DNA of 64,000 bases from contig JALOBW010000003.1 in NCBI GenBank assembly GCA_023228085.1, forward strand, positions 62,001 through 126,000, given 5' to 3'. The first letter of the stretch is position 1; the number at the start of each line of letters is the position of its first letter. Made by a program: the position numbers and the translations under genes. The DNA comes from a bacterium (GTDB lineage: Bacteria > Patescibacteriota > Minisyncoccia > Minisyncoccales > Minisyncoccaceae). The notes under the pieces are model-generated. The model searched no databases and had not been told where the DNA came from. It saw only the letters and a program-made list of their open reading frames with translations. This document shows positions 39,248 through 46,936 of the stretch, one piece after another.

Positions 39248-39971
39248 TTATTCAATGCCTATTTTTTTTAATATATACTCTGGGTTATTAATAAATGTCT
39301 TATAGAAATCGTAGCATTCGGTGTCTTTATAAGAAACTTCTTCAAATCCATTTTCAGTAATTTGAATTATTTTTGCTTTTGGATATGAAAGAATTATCGG
39401 CGAATGGGTAGCAATGATAAATTGGCTTTTTTGTTTTACTAATTCGTCCATCCTAGCAAGAAATGCAAACTGCCTCTGAGGAGACAAAGCAGCTTCTGGT
39501 TCGTCAAAAATATAAATACCATTGCCCCGAAGACGACTCCGAAAAAGAGAAAAAAATGACTCCCCATGTGATTGCTGATGTAATGATTTCCCCCCATAAG
39601 AACCACTAACTCCAATATCGTCAACATTAGAAGCAAGATTGTAAAAACTTTCTGCTCTCAAAAAAAAAATTATCTTTTGCTTTTTTAATTCCTTTTGACA
39701 AGCGAATAAAATCACTTAGACTAGAATGAGTTTGTTTAGTTTCAAAATTAAAATTTGTTGAACCTCCTTCTGGATTAAATCCATATTTAATAGCTATTGC
39801 TTCAAGAAGAGTTGACTTACCTGTTCCGTTTTCTCCTGTTAAAAATGTTATTGATTTATCAAAATTAATCTTTCTAAAATTTCTTACAACTGGAAGAGAA
39901 AAAGGATAATCTTTATTATCCTTTATTTTTTCTGTTAGTAGTTCTATTGAAGTAATATATTGATCAATCAT
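39248..39971 (-). pseudogene. AAA/ABC-type ATPase split by a one-base homopolymer insertion
   Basis: The first frame (39971-39627) has Walker A GENGTGKSTLLEA; the second (to 39248) has NGIYIFDEPEAALSPQRQ (Walker B and D-loop) and IIATHSPIILS (switch His). The two join without gap if the run of ten A on the plus strand at 39660-39669 is read as nine: KDNFFLRAESFYNLAS then continues. It resembles small stand-alone ABC-type ATPases with RecF/SMC-like heads. A run of ten could be a sequencing error, a phase-variable tract or decay. Confidence 0.75.
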
Positions 39972-39974
39972 ATC

Positions 39975-40427
39975 CTATTGAATCAATTTATAAACCCAAT
40001 ACCCCGCTCTGACTTTTTCTTTTACCTTAAAACCAATACCTTGATTTTTTTTAGCTTTTTTGATTTTTTGACCATTAATCTCAATTGAGGTAATTTTTTG
40101 CTTAAAATCGGTGTCCTGCCCTCCTTTTATCCTTATTGTATCGCCAACAGATAACTCGTCCTTTAGTTTGATTGCAACAACTTTTATTTTTTCAAAGTAA
40201 TTAAGAACTCTTCCAAGTTTTTTTTCTTTTATTTCTTTCTTCTTTATGATGATCTTCTTGACTACCTTTTTTAGTGTTGGTTTTTTATTTTTCTTTGTGG
40301 TGGGCTTCTTAATGGCTACTTTTTTAGAAGAAATCTTTTTACTATTAGTGGTTCTTGTCTTAGAAGATACTACTTTTGCTATTTTTTTAGCTGTATTTAT
40401 TTTTTTCCCAATATTCTTCTTAATCAT
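39975..40427 (-). CDS. Lys-rich protein with translation-factor-like beta-barrel
   Basis: Residues 1-70 are almost all Lys, Thr, Ser and Val (histone H1-like, probably disordered and nucleic-acid binding). The last 80 residues (LGRVLNYFEKIKVVAIKLKDELSVGDTIRIKGGQTD-like, then IEINGQKIKKAKKNQGIGFKV) match the EF-Tu domain 2-like fold of small elongation-factor-like proteins associated with U32 peptidases. No peptidase gene is nearby. It is 12 nt downstream of the SLOG-fold gene and may bind rRNA or tRNA; the role is unknown. Confidence 0.6.
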   Translation of the reverse strand: MIKKNIGKKINTAKKIAKVVSSKTRTTNSKKISSKKVAIKKPTTKKNKKPTLKKVVKKIIIKKKEIKEKKLGRVLNYFEKIKVVAIKLKDELSVGDTIRIKGGQDTDFKQKITSIEINGQKIKKAKKNQGIGFKVKEKVRAGYWVYKLIQ

Positions 40428-40439
40428 ATATTTACAAGA

Positions 40440-41069
40440 TTAAATTTTTTTTGTTTTAATCTCTTTACTAGCTAAGATTTTATTTGCTTTTTTATCCTCA
40501 GTCTCAAGTATTTTTAACAGCTTTTCTACTAATACTTTCGGATTTCTATCAAACACAATAGGAGATTTTATTTTGGTATTATCTTGAAGTATAAATTTTA
40601 TCTTATCTGAAATACCTCCCGATCTTTCTAATACTGCGATAGGTTTTCCACACTCAATTGCTGTTGTAAATTCGTGCAAAGTTCCTATCCTTCCACAAAC
40701 AATTATGACTCCATCGGCAGCTTTTGTCATAGTAATATCTCTTCCCGCATAATCTGATCCAGTATATATCATTAGGTCAAATGGTTTTGTCGGCAGTCTA
40801 TATCTTCTTACGTGGTCAATTTTTGATTCAGCTGGAGAAAAGCCAATATTTTCTCCTCCAGCTTCGTGACACCCCAGAGCTGTAAAATATGGAACACCAG
40901 TGGTGGCACCCGTGACTAAAGTATGCCCTTTTCTAGCAATCTCTGCACCAACGTCTTTTGAAAGTTCTCTTATATTATCACAACAAACATCAACAACTGC
41001 TGCTCCCGAAACAACAATATTAAATTTATCTCTTGGTTCTTTATTGTTTATATTTACTTTTTTTGGCAT
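40440..41069 (-). CDS. SLOG/LOG-like Rossmann-fold protein
   Basis: This 209-residue protein contains NIVVSGAAVVDVC, LVTGATTGVPYFTALG, GFSPAESKIDHV and VIIVCGRIGTLHEFTTAIECGKPI, the core pattern of the SLOG superfamily (LOG phosphoribohydrolases, TIGR00725-like). The PGGxGT-type loop is CGRIGTLHE here, so lysine decarboxylase/LOG activity is uncertain; nucleotide or nucleotide-derived ligand binding is likely. It lies 15 nt downstream of the Trm9-like methyltransferase gene. Confidence 0.7.
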   Translation of the reverse strand: MPKKVNINNKEPRDKFNIVVSGAAVVDVCCDNIRELSKDVGAEIARKGHTLVTGATTGVPYFTALGCHEAGGENIGFSPAESKIDHVRRYRLPTKPFDLMIYTGSDYAGRDITMTKAADGVIIVCGRIGTLHEFTTAIECGKPIAVLERSGGISDKIKFILQDNTKIKSPIVFDRNPKVLVEKLLKILETEDKKANKILASKEIKTKKI

Positions 41070-41084
41070 TTTAATTGTTTTATC

Positions 41085-41780
41085 TTATTTTTTCTTAGCA
41101 ACTATATATAAGTTCTTATATGGCTTCTTTCCTATTAATATTTCTCCATGGTCTACGATTGCAAAACCAGAATCATCAACTAATCTTCTGAATGTTTCCA
41201 TAGTAAATGAATGAAAATAGCAGTCTTGTGCTCCATACCACGGTATAAATATATCGGTTTTATCAATTCTTTGCCTAAAAAGATCAAAGATATTAAAGCC
41301 TTTCTTTTTTTCTTCTTGTTCTTGTTTTTCTTTTAAATCCCAAATAGTCAAAACTAGATATCCTCCTTTTTTCAACACTCTTTTTGCCTCTTCCATAAAT
41401 ATTTTTCTCATACCCTCTGATGGAATGTGATGGAGTATGGCAATTCCATAAACGGCATCAAATTCCTCGCTACTAAAAGGTAAATTAAGTGCTGATGCCA
41501 ATAGAAACTCTCCTTCTGAATGGTCTTTTTTTGCGATTTCTATTAAGTTTTCGGAATTATCTATTCCAGTATAAAAAACTCCGTTTTTAATAAATGAATC
41601 GTAAAACCTTCCGTTTCCGCAACCTAAGTCTAAAACCTTATCACCACTTTTAAGATATTTGCCAAACAAAAAATCCATTTCTTCCCAGGGTTCATCTCTA
41701 ACAGATGCGTACCTTTCTGCTATTTTATTGTAGATTTCTTTGTTGGCATCTATTATTTTTTGCGCCTTGTTATTATTCAT
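41085..41780 (-). CDS. Class I SAM methyltransferase, Trm9-like
   Basis: This 231-residue methyltransferase has motif I VLDLGCGNGRF, acidic GIDNSENLIEIA, and SALNLPFSSEEFDAVYGIAILHHI followed by RVLKKGGYLVLTIW. The opening YNKIAERYASVRDEPW and the late IPWYGAQDCYFHSFT closely recall Trm9/ALKBH8, which methylates cm5U34 made by Elp3 to give mcm5U. It is transcribed divergently from elp3 with only 14 nt between the starts, strengthening that reading. A generic UbiE-type methyltransferase remains possible. Confidence 0.75.
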   Translation of the reverse strand: MNNNKAQKIIDANKEIYNKIAERYASVRDEPWEEMDFLFGKYLKSGDKVLDLGCGNGRFYDSFIKNGVFYTGIDNSENLIEIAKKDHSEGEFLLASALNLPFSSEEFDAVYGIAILHHIPSEGMRKIFMEEAKRVLKKGGYLVLTIWDLKEKQEQEEKKKGFNIFDLFRQRIDKTDIFIPWYGAQDCYFHSFTMETFRRLVDDSGFAIVDHGEILIGKKPYKNLYIVAKKK

Positions 41781-41794
41781 GCTAAAACAAAATT

Positions 41795-43414
41795 ATGAAC
41801 TCAAAAGAATTAATTATAAAAGAAATTTCCTCTAGTGTTAATATTTCTCCACGCGAACTTTCTGATGCAAAAAGAAGAATATCCAAACGTCTGAAGATTT
41901 CTTGTCCAAGTAATATTGAGCTACTAAAAGTTTACCATAATTTAGTTGAGAAAAAAAGCATAGAAAAGAACGAAAGACTTGAGATAATACTTAGAACTAG
42001 ACCAATAAGATCGCTGGCTGGAGTAGTTAATGTTTCTGTTCTAACTAAGCCTTACGAATGTCCTGGAAAGTGCATATATTGTCCTAGTGAGAAAAATCTT
42101 CCCAAAAGTTATCTTTCGGGAGAACCAGCAGTGGAAAGAGCCAAAAGATTAAATTTTGATCCATATGAACAAACAATAAAAAGAATTGAAGTTTTGGAAA
42201 TAAGTGGACACCCAACTGACAAGATTGAAATGAGAATGATTGGGGGTACATGGTCGTTTTATGATGAAAAATATAAAGTTTGGTTTGTTAAAAAATGCTT
42301 TGATGCCTGTAATGGAACTTTAGACACAAAGGAAGAAGATGATTTACCAATTGAAAGTTTATGGAAAAAGCTTAAAGATGCTCAAAAGAAAAATGAAAAA
42401 GCCAAACACAGAATTGTAGGAATGTCTTTTGAAACTCGTCCCGATTTTATTACCCTTCATGAGGCAGAAGAAATGAAAAAATTAGGAGCAACAAAAATAG
42501 AAATAGGGGTACAATCAATTGATGATAAAGTATTAAGGTTTAATAAACGTGGACATGATACTAACCAAACGATAAAGGCAACTCGCATACTGAAGGATGC
42601 TGGTTTTAAGGTAGCCTATCAAATAATGCTTAATCTGCCTGGTTCTGATACTGAAAGAGATATCAATACCTTTAAAGAACTATTTGAAAATTCTGATTTT
42701 CAGCCAGACTATCTTAAAATATATCCTTGTGCCCTTGTACGTGAAGCCCCTATGTTTAGGCTTTATAAAAAAGGAGAATATAAACCTTATGATGCAAAAA
42801 CACTGATTGAAACAATAAAAGCGATCAAGAAATTATTGCCCAGATACACGAGAGTAGAAAGGATAATTCGGGATATTCCTGCAAATTTAATAGTTGAAGG
42901 AGGAGCAAAAATTTCTAACCTGAGGCAAGTAATTGAACAGGAGATGAAAAAAGAAAACTGGGAATGTAATTGTATAAGATGCCGAGAAGCAAAGAGTACA
43001 GAAAAAAAGGAAAACATAAAAATAGTTAGACGTGATTATGATGCTTCGAGAGGAAAAGAAATCTTTTTAAGTTTTGAAGATGAAAGAAATGAACATCTTT
43101 ACAGCTTGCTCCGATTAAGAATCCCCTCTCAATTTTTTGGAAAAGAAAAAGAAGAAATTCTATCGGTACTAAAAAATTGTGCGATTATAAGAGAACTACA
43201 TACATATGGACAAGCAGCAGGAATATCAAAAAACGATTCTTCTACACAACACAAAGGGCTTGGAAAAAAATTAGTTAGAGAGGCAGAAAAGATAGCTAAA
43301 GAAGAATTCGGTATACATAGGATAGCTATAATATCGGGAGTAGGAGTAAGGAGTTATTATAGAGAAAAATTCGGATATAAATTAAGAAGTGACTATATGG
43401 TAAGAAAGATTTAA
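41795..43414 (+). CDS. elp3: Elp3-like radical SAM/GNAT tRNA uridine-34 enzyme
   Basis: This 539-residue protein has the CPGKCIYC radical-SAM cluster (C89, C93, C96), the Elp3 family segments PTDKIEMRMIGGTWSFYDEKY and KKLGATKIEIGVQSIDD, and a C-terminal acetyltransferase domain (HTYGQAAGISKND, HKGLGKKLVREAEKIA, GVRSYYREKFGYKLR). Elp3 adds a carboxymethyl group to wobble uridine using acetyl-CoA. Most bacteria use MnmE/MnmG instead; Elp3 alone is common in archaea and occurs in some bacteria. The divergent neighbour is Trm9-like. A weak TAAAAC -10 lies 6 nt before the ATG. Confidence 0.94.
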   Translation: MNSKELIIKEISSSVNISPRELSDAKRRISKRLKISCPSNIELLKVYHNLVEKKSIEKNERLEIILRTRPIRSLAGVVNVSVLTKPYECPGKCIYCPSEKNLPKSYLSGEPAVERAKRLNFDPYEQTIKRIEVLEISGHPTDKIEMRMIGGTWSFYDEKYKVWFVKKCFDACNGTLDTKEEDDLPIESLWKKLKDAQKKNEKAKHRIVGMSFETRPDFITLHEAEEMKKLGATKIEIGVQSIDDKVLRFNKRGHDTNQTIKATRILKDAGFKVAYQIMLNLPGSDTERDINTFKELFENSDFQPDYLKIYPCALVREAPMFRLYKKGEYKPYDAKTLIETIKAIKKLLPRYTRVERIIRDIPANLIVEGGAKISNLRQVIEQEMKKENWECNCIRCREAKSTEKKENIKIVRRDYDASRGKEIFLSFEDERNEHLYSLLRLRIPSQFFGKEKEEILSVLKNCAIIRELHTYGQAAGISKNDSSTQHKGLGKKLVREAEKIAKEEFGIHRIAIISGVGVRSYYREKFGYKLRSDYMVRKI

Positions 43415-43487
43415 ATGCAAGAAAAGCCTTTATTTTCGTTGAAAAAATCCTTTACTTTTAGAATAAAATATCATAGCTTAAATCTAT

Positions 43488-44567
43488 ATGGAGAGATATC
43501 AAAATATAAAAAACAGCATAAATAATGCAAAATACATAAAGATTATTTTCCCCGAAAATCCTAGTAATGACATTGTTGGATCTGTTTTAGCGTTGCATTC
43601 AATGTTTAAGCAATTAGATAAGGATGTTTTTTTATTAGAAGAAAGACTTCCTCAAAGAGCAAAAAATTTTCTAACCGAAAATAAAAGGAAAATAATGATT
43701 ACCCTTAATGAAGATATTGATGAAATTTATTACGAGAAAAAAGGAAGTCATGTTGACTTAAACATAGTTCCCAAAAATAGAAATTTTGATACAAAAAACT
43801 TTTCCTGGGAAATAGTATCTGAAAAAACAAATAACCAACAAAAAATAAATCAGATGCCAGACTTAATACTGATAATAGGCATTGCAAGATTTAATGAAGT
43901 AGAAAAATTTCTCCCTACTGACGAGGAAGAATTATTTGCCTGCACTATTGTAAATATTGACAATAATCCTAATAACGAAAACTATGGTGATATAAATGTA
44001 ATTGAAAAAAGCTCGTTGTCAAAAATAATTTCATTTTTAGTTAGGGAAACAAAAAATCATAACTTAAAAGATGTATTTGATTTCTTGCTTTTTGGTTTTT
44101 TTTCTCAAGATAAGATTTCTCTTAAAGACTTGTCGGCAATAAAATGGTTAATTAATAATGGAGCGAGTCTTAATATCTGGTTTGAATATCAAAAAGAAAA
44201 AAGACCTTTATGGGCAGATTATCTTGAATTTGCGATTAAGAATATATCAATTAGAGAGGATGTTGGAATAATATTTTCGCATCTTAAATATAACGAAGAG
44301 ATAAAAGATAATGAAAAAGTAAAAAACATACTTCAGGTGAGTAAGATTTTTCGGGAATGGATTGGACAAACTTTTTTCCTGTCTTTTAGAGACGAGGAAA
44401 AAACTAAAACTATTTTTTATTCGCCATTATCTTCCACTGTAAATGAGATTCGCGAAAAATATAACGGAAGCTTTAAAGATACTGGTGGAATAATAGTGAC
44501 TCCACACGAAGATCCAGTGAAAGCAATAGAAGAATTAAAAAAATTTAATTATAAAACCACTCAATGA
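43488..44567 (+). CDS. Degenerate DHH/NrnA-like phosphoesterase homologue
   Basis: This 359-residue protein follows the DHH-DHHA1 layout: first motif FPENPSNDIVGSVLALHSMF, where active enzymes have a DxD; a central NIDNNPNNENYGDINVI, where active enzymes have DHH; and a C-terminal GGIIVTPHEDPVKAIEEL, where the family has GGGHxxAAG. Key metal ligands are therefore missing and the protein is probably catalytically inactive, perhaps binding nucleotides or oligonucleotides. It follows elp3 by 73 nt. Its stop codon lies in the terminator loop. Confidence 0.7.
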   Translation: MERYQNIKNSINNAKYIKIIFPENPSNDIVGSVLALHSMFKQLDKDVFLLEERLPQRAKNFLTENKRKIMITLNEDIDEIYYEKKGSHVDLNIVPKNRNFDTKNFSWEIVSEKTNNQQKINQMPDLILIIGIARFNEVEKFLPTDEEELFACTIVNIDNNPNNENYGDINVIEKSSLSKIISFLVRETKNHNLKDVFDFLLFGFFSQDKISLKDLSAIKWLINNGASLNIWFEYQKEKRPLWADYLEFAIKNISIREDVGIIFSHLKYNEEIKDNEKVKNILQVSKIFREWIGQTFFLSFRDEEKTKTIFYSPLSSTVNEIREKYNGSFKDTGGIIVTPHEDPVKAIEELKKFNYKTTQ

Positions 44568-44576
44568 GTGGTTTTT
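44553..44576. terminator. Bidirectional terminator containing the stop codon of the DHH-like gene
   Basis: AAAACCACTC / GAGTGGTTTT with loop AAT is followed by T residues on both strands. TGA (44565-44567) starts in the loop. It also ends the minus-strand RNA candidate that begins at 44823. Confidence 0.85.
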
Positions 44577-44823
44577 ATTAGCAACCTTGCTTAATTATCC
44601 TTTCCCGACTTGTCCACCGAAGCTTTAGAGAAGGTGGAATGCTAGTAAAATTAAGGATAATTCAGCAGGATTGCTAACGATGATATAATATACAATCCTG
44701 AAACTTTTATATTACGTTTAAGAACGGAAATGCGTGATGCATTTGTCAAAGATAAGGGTTTTAAAAAGGATTGGATTTGCAATATTGTCGTTTCTCATAT
44801 CCACTTCCCCCACTCACCTTGGC
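44565..44823 (-). ncRNA. Minus-strand RNA candidate with GCCAAGGTGAG 5' end (A2) and long terminal hairpin (B2)
   Basis: The promoter TTGACA (44852-44857) / TATAAT (44830-44835), spacer 16 nt, predicts a start at G44823. The first bases GCCAAGGTGAGTGGGGGAA match RNA A1 at 28235, with ATTGCAA and CTTTGAC also shared downstream. Further on, an AAATGC / GCATTT hairpin is followed by a long stem AGCAATCC...AAGGATAATT-type arms (44653-44675 with 44580-44602) capped by TCCACC / GGTGGA, resembling RNA B1. It ends at the terminator 44553-44576. Family unknown. Confidence 0.6.
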
Positions 44824-44835
44824 ACTTTTATTATA

Positions 44836-44953
44836 ACATACTATGTATTTTTGTCAATAGTGATTATTCCCTCTAATCGTTTATCAAGGGTTTCTTTTAT
44901 CTTATTTTTACCATATAATATGAGTTAAGAATAACGATAATGAACCCAAAAAT
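44836..44953 (+). promoter_or_regulatory. Upstream region of the PilB-type ATPase gene
   Basis: A plus-strand TATAAT (44914-44919) with a weak TTATCA upstream gives a predicted leader of about 28 nt before the ATG at 44954. No strong Shine-Dalgarno is seen. The region also contains the minus-strand promoter of the RNA at 44823. Confidence 0.4.
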
Positions 44954-46270
44954 ATGGAAGAACAAATTACAGGTAAGGTAGTAGCAGGACAAGAATTTTT
45001 TGAACAGCCATTAATAGGAAATTTCAAAAATATCCATACTTATAAATTAGCTATTGAAGAAGCTACAAAGGAAGAAATGTCGCTAGTTATGAAAAATATG
45101 ATGACGGGATCAATACTTCTCGGTTTTTCTGACCTTCATTTGGAGATAGAAGAAAAAGAAAGTACCCTAAGGGTTCGTATTGATGGAGCCCTCCGTCCAG
45201 CTTGTAATTTTACTCCAAAAATACATAAGGCAATAGTATCCAGAATAAAACTACTATCTGGATTAAAACTAAATATTGAGAAAGTGCCTCAAGATGGTCG
45301 TTTTACTGTTGTTCTTGAGAAACCAGAAGGTCTTGAAGAAATAGAGATTAGAGTATCCACTATTCCAACTGCCTATGGAGAAAATATCGTTATGAGAGTC
45401 TTGAATCCAAAAAGCTTGATTAGTTTGGAAGAATTAGGTTTACGTAGTGATTTATTAAAACTATTTGAGGAGCAAGCAGGAAAACCTAACGGTATGATTA
45501 TCGTCACTGGTCCTACTGGATCTGGTAAAACTACTACACTTTATGCTTTTCTTAAAAAAATTAGAAATCCAGAAATAAAAGTCATTACTATTGAAGATCC
45601 TATTGAGTATCATTTGGATGGAATAACTCAAACGCAAATTGATCACGCACGCGGATATGATTTTGCATCGGGATTACGATCTATTGTAAGACAGGATCCC
45701 GACGCTATTCTTGTTGGTGAAATCAGAGATCTTGAAACTGCAAGTGTTGCTCTTCAGGCAGCATTGACTGGTCACTTAGTTTTGAGTACTCTACACACCA
45801 ATAATGCAGCAGGTACCATTGCTAGACTTCAGGCACTTGGAGAAATTCCAGTAAATATAGCTCCGGCATTAAATATGGTAGTAGCACAAAGACTTGTTAG
45901 AAGAGTATGTAAACATTGCGGAAAACCACAAAAAATATCGCCAGAACTATACCAAGAAATGCTAGAAGGTTTTAAAACAATATCTCCTAAAGTTCCTTTA
46001 CCAAAATTATCCGAAGATTCAGAAATATTAATACAAAATGAAAAAGGATGTGAATTCTGTAATTTTACTGGATTCAAAGGACGTATAGCTCTCTTTGAAG
46101 CTATTGAAATAGATGATGAAATGGAAGATTTTATATTAACTTGCCCATCTATCCCCGCCCTTGAAAGAATGGCTATACAAAAAGGAGCAACACTAATGAA
46201 ACAGGATGGATATATGAAAATATTAGAAGGAATTACAACGATTGAAGAAGTTAGAGCAGTGGCAGGATAG
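44954..46270 (+). CDS. GspE/PilB family type IV pilus or secretion ATPase
   Basis: This 438-residue hexameric ATPase has SDLHLEIEEKESTLRVRIDG (N2 domain), Walker A TGPTGSGKTTTLYAFL, the Asp box ITIEDPIEYHLDGI, Walker B SIVRQDPDAILVGEIRD and the His box LSTLHTNNAAGTI. Paired cysteines CKHC and CEFC form the zinc site typical of PilB/GspE rather than PilT. No pilin, PilC or PilD gene is adjacent, so the machinery must be elsewhere. It is followed by a repeat-rich non-coding stretch. Confidence 0.9.
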   Translation: MEEQITGKVVAGQEFFEQPLIGNFKNIHTYKLAIEEATKEEMSLVMKNMMTGSILLGFSDLHLEIEEKESTLRVRIDGALRPACNFTPKIHKAIVSRIKLLSGLKLNIEKVPQDGRFTVVLEKPEGLEEIEIRVSTIPTAYGENIVMRVLNPKSLISLEELGLRSDLLKLFEEQAGKPNGMIIVTGPTGSGKTTTLYAFLKKIRNPEIKVITIEDPIEYHLDGITQTQIDHARGYDFASGLRSIVRQDPDAILVGEIRDLETASVALQAALTGHLVLSTLHTNNAAGTIARLQALGEIPVNIAPALNMVVAQRLVRRVCKHCGKPQKISPELYQEMLEGFKTISPKVPLPKLSEDSEILIQNEKGCEFCNFTGFKGRIALFEAIEIDDEMEDFILTCPSIPALERMAIQKGATLMKQDGYMKILEGITTIEEVRAVAG

Positions 46271-46298
46271 AAGGAACGTATAAAATTTAAAACGGAGA

Positions 46299-46416
46299 CG
46301 TAATTCTTTCTTAATATTATCTTTTTCTCCGACATAAATTCTTTGCTAAGAATTTAACTGCTTGCTTTCAGTCAAAGCAAGAGGCGGAGAAAAAGAAATA
46401 TTAAGACGAATTACTT
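46299..46416. repeat. Long inverted repeat downstream of the PilB-type gene
   Basis: Arms at 46300-46330 (TAATTC..CTTAATATT..CTTTTTCTCC) and 46386-46414 (reverse complement) match over about 28 bases with few mismatches. Inside lies a perfect CTTGCTTT-CAGTC-AAAGCAAG hairpin. It could act as a terminator/stabiliser for the upstream mRNA or be a remnant of a small mobile repeat. Confidence 0.65.
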
Positions 46417-46640
46417 AGCATGAAATTTTAACATGCCAAGGGGTGAAGAGATTGAAGGTGGAGAAATAAATATATTAAGCTTGAAACTTTAATGGACGAA
46501 GGAGGGAGAAAGGAAATAAGGTTGATTGCTTCGCAATCTTTTAAATGTATTTTTTGCAGAGCAAGAGGCGGAGAAAAAGAAATATTAAGACGAATTACTT
46601 AGCATGAAATTTTAACATGCCAAGGGGTGAAGAGATTGAA
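46376..46640. repeat. Pair of 81-bp direct repeats
   Basis: The segments 46376-46456 and 46560-46640 are identical over 81 bases, from GCAAGAGGCGGAG to AAGAGATTGAA, with a period of 184. Each contains a GCATG / CATGC hairpin and CATGCCAAGGGGTGAAGAG. GGTTGATTGCTTCGCA is also repeated (about 46520 and 46645). No ORF is evident in either strand. Only two copies exist, so this is not a CRISPR. Confidence 0.8.
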
Positions 46641-46697
46641 ATATGGTTGATTGCTTCGCACCCTCCATTTAATATTTAGAGGTATCCCCATTTAGGA

Positions 46698-46879
46698 ACA
46701 AAAAATCACCCGAGTGGGCGATTCTTATGTCAAATCATTCCTGAATTGGGGGGTGAAACTTCGAGCATTCGGGCTTAAAGCTAAGAATTCTTTCGAGGAG
46801 TAATCCCGTCGAAACCGAACTATCCAGCACTAGAAGAGAATCCCTTCCCCCAATTCAAGAATTATTTGTATTGGTTTAC
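46698..46879 (-). ncRNA. Minus-strand structured RNA, 6S-like candidate
   Basis: A near-consensus promoter TTGACA (46909-46914) / TATATT (46886-46891), spacer 17 nt, predicts a start at G46879. The RNA of about 180 nt has a long closing helix, CAAATAATTCTTGAATTGGGGG pairing with CCCCCAATTCAGGAATGATTTG (over 20 pairs with a few mismatches). An open middle region and an inner GTTCGG / CCGAAT stem with TTTCGA / TCGAAA follow, and then a terminator (CGCCC-ACTC-GGGTG plus T6). Size and overall shape recall 6S RNA; no conserved 6S sequence was identified. Confidence 0.6.
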
Positions 46880-46936
46880 ATTTAGAATATAACACACTTT
46901 AAAATGTTTGTCAATAGTTTAACGGAAACTAATAAT

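Noticed and set aside
45829..46335. Long minus-strand ORF opposite the PilB-type gene
   Set aside because: It is the antisense shadow of a well-conserved gene, and its protein sequence has no recognisable features.
46376..46640. Repeats resembling a CRISPR array
   Set aside because: Only two copies of an 81-bp unit with a 103-bp gap, no regular spacers and no cas genes.
46790..46830. GGTTTCGACGGG on the minus strand, like the start of a tmRNA
   Set aside because: No acceptor arm or tag frame follows, and the true tmRNA is at 32096-32446.
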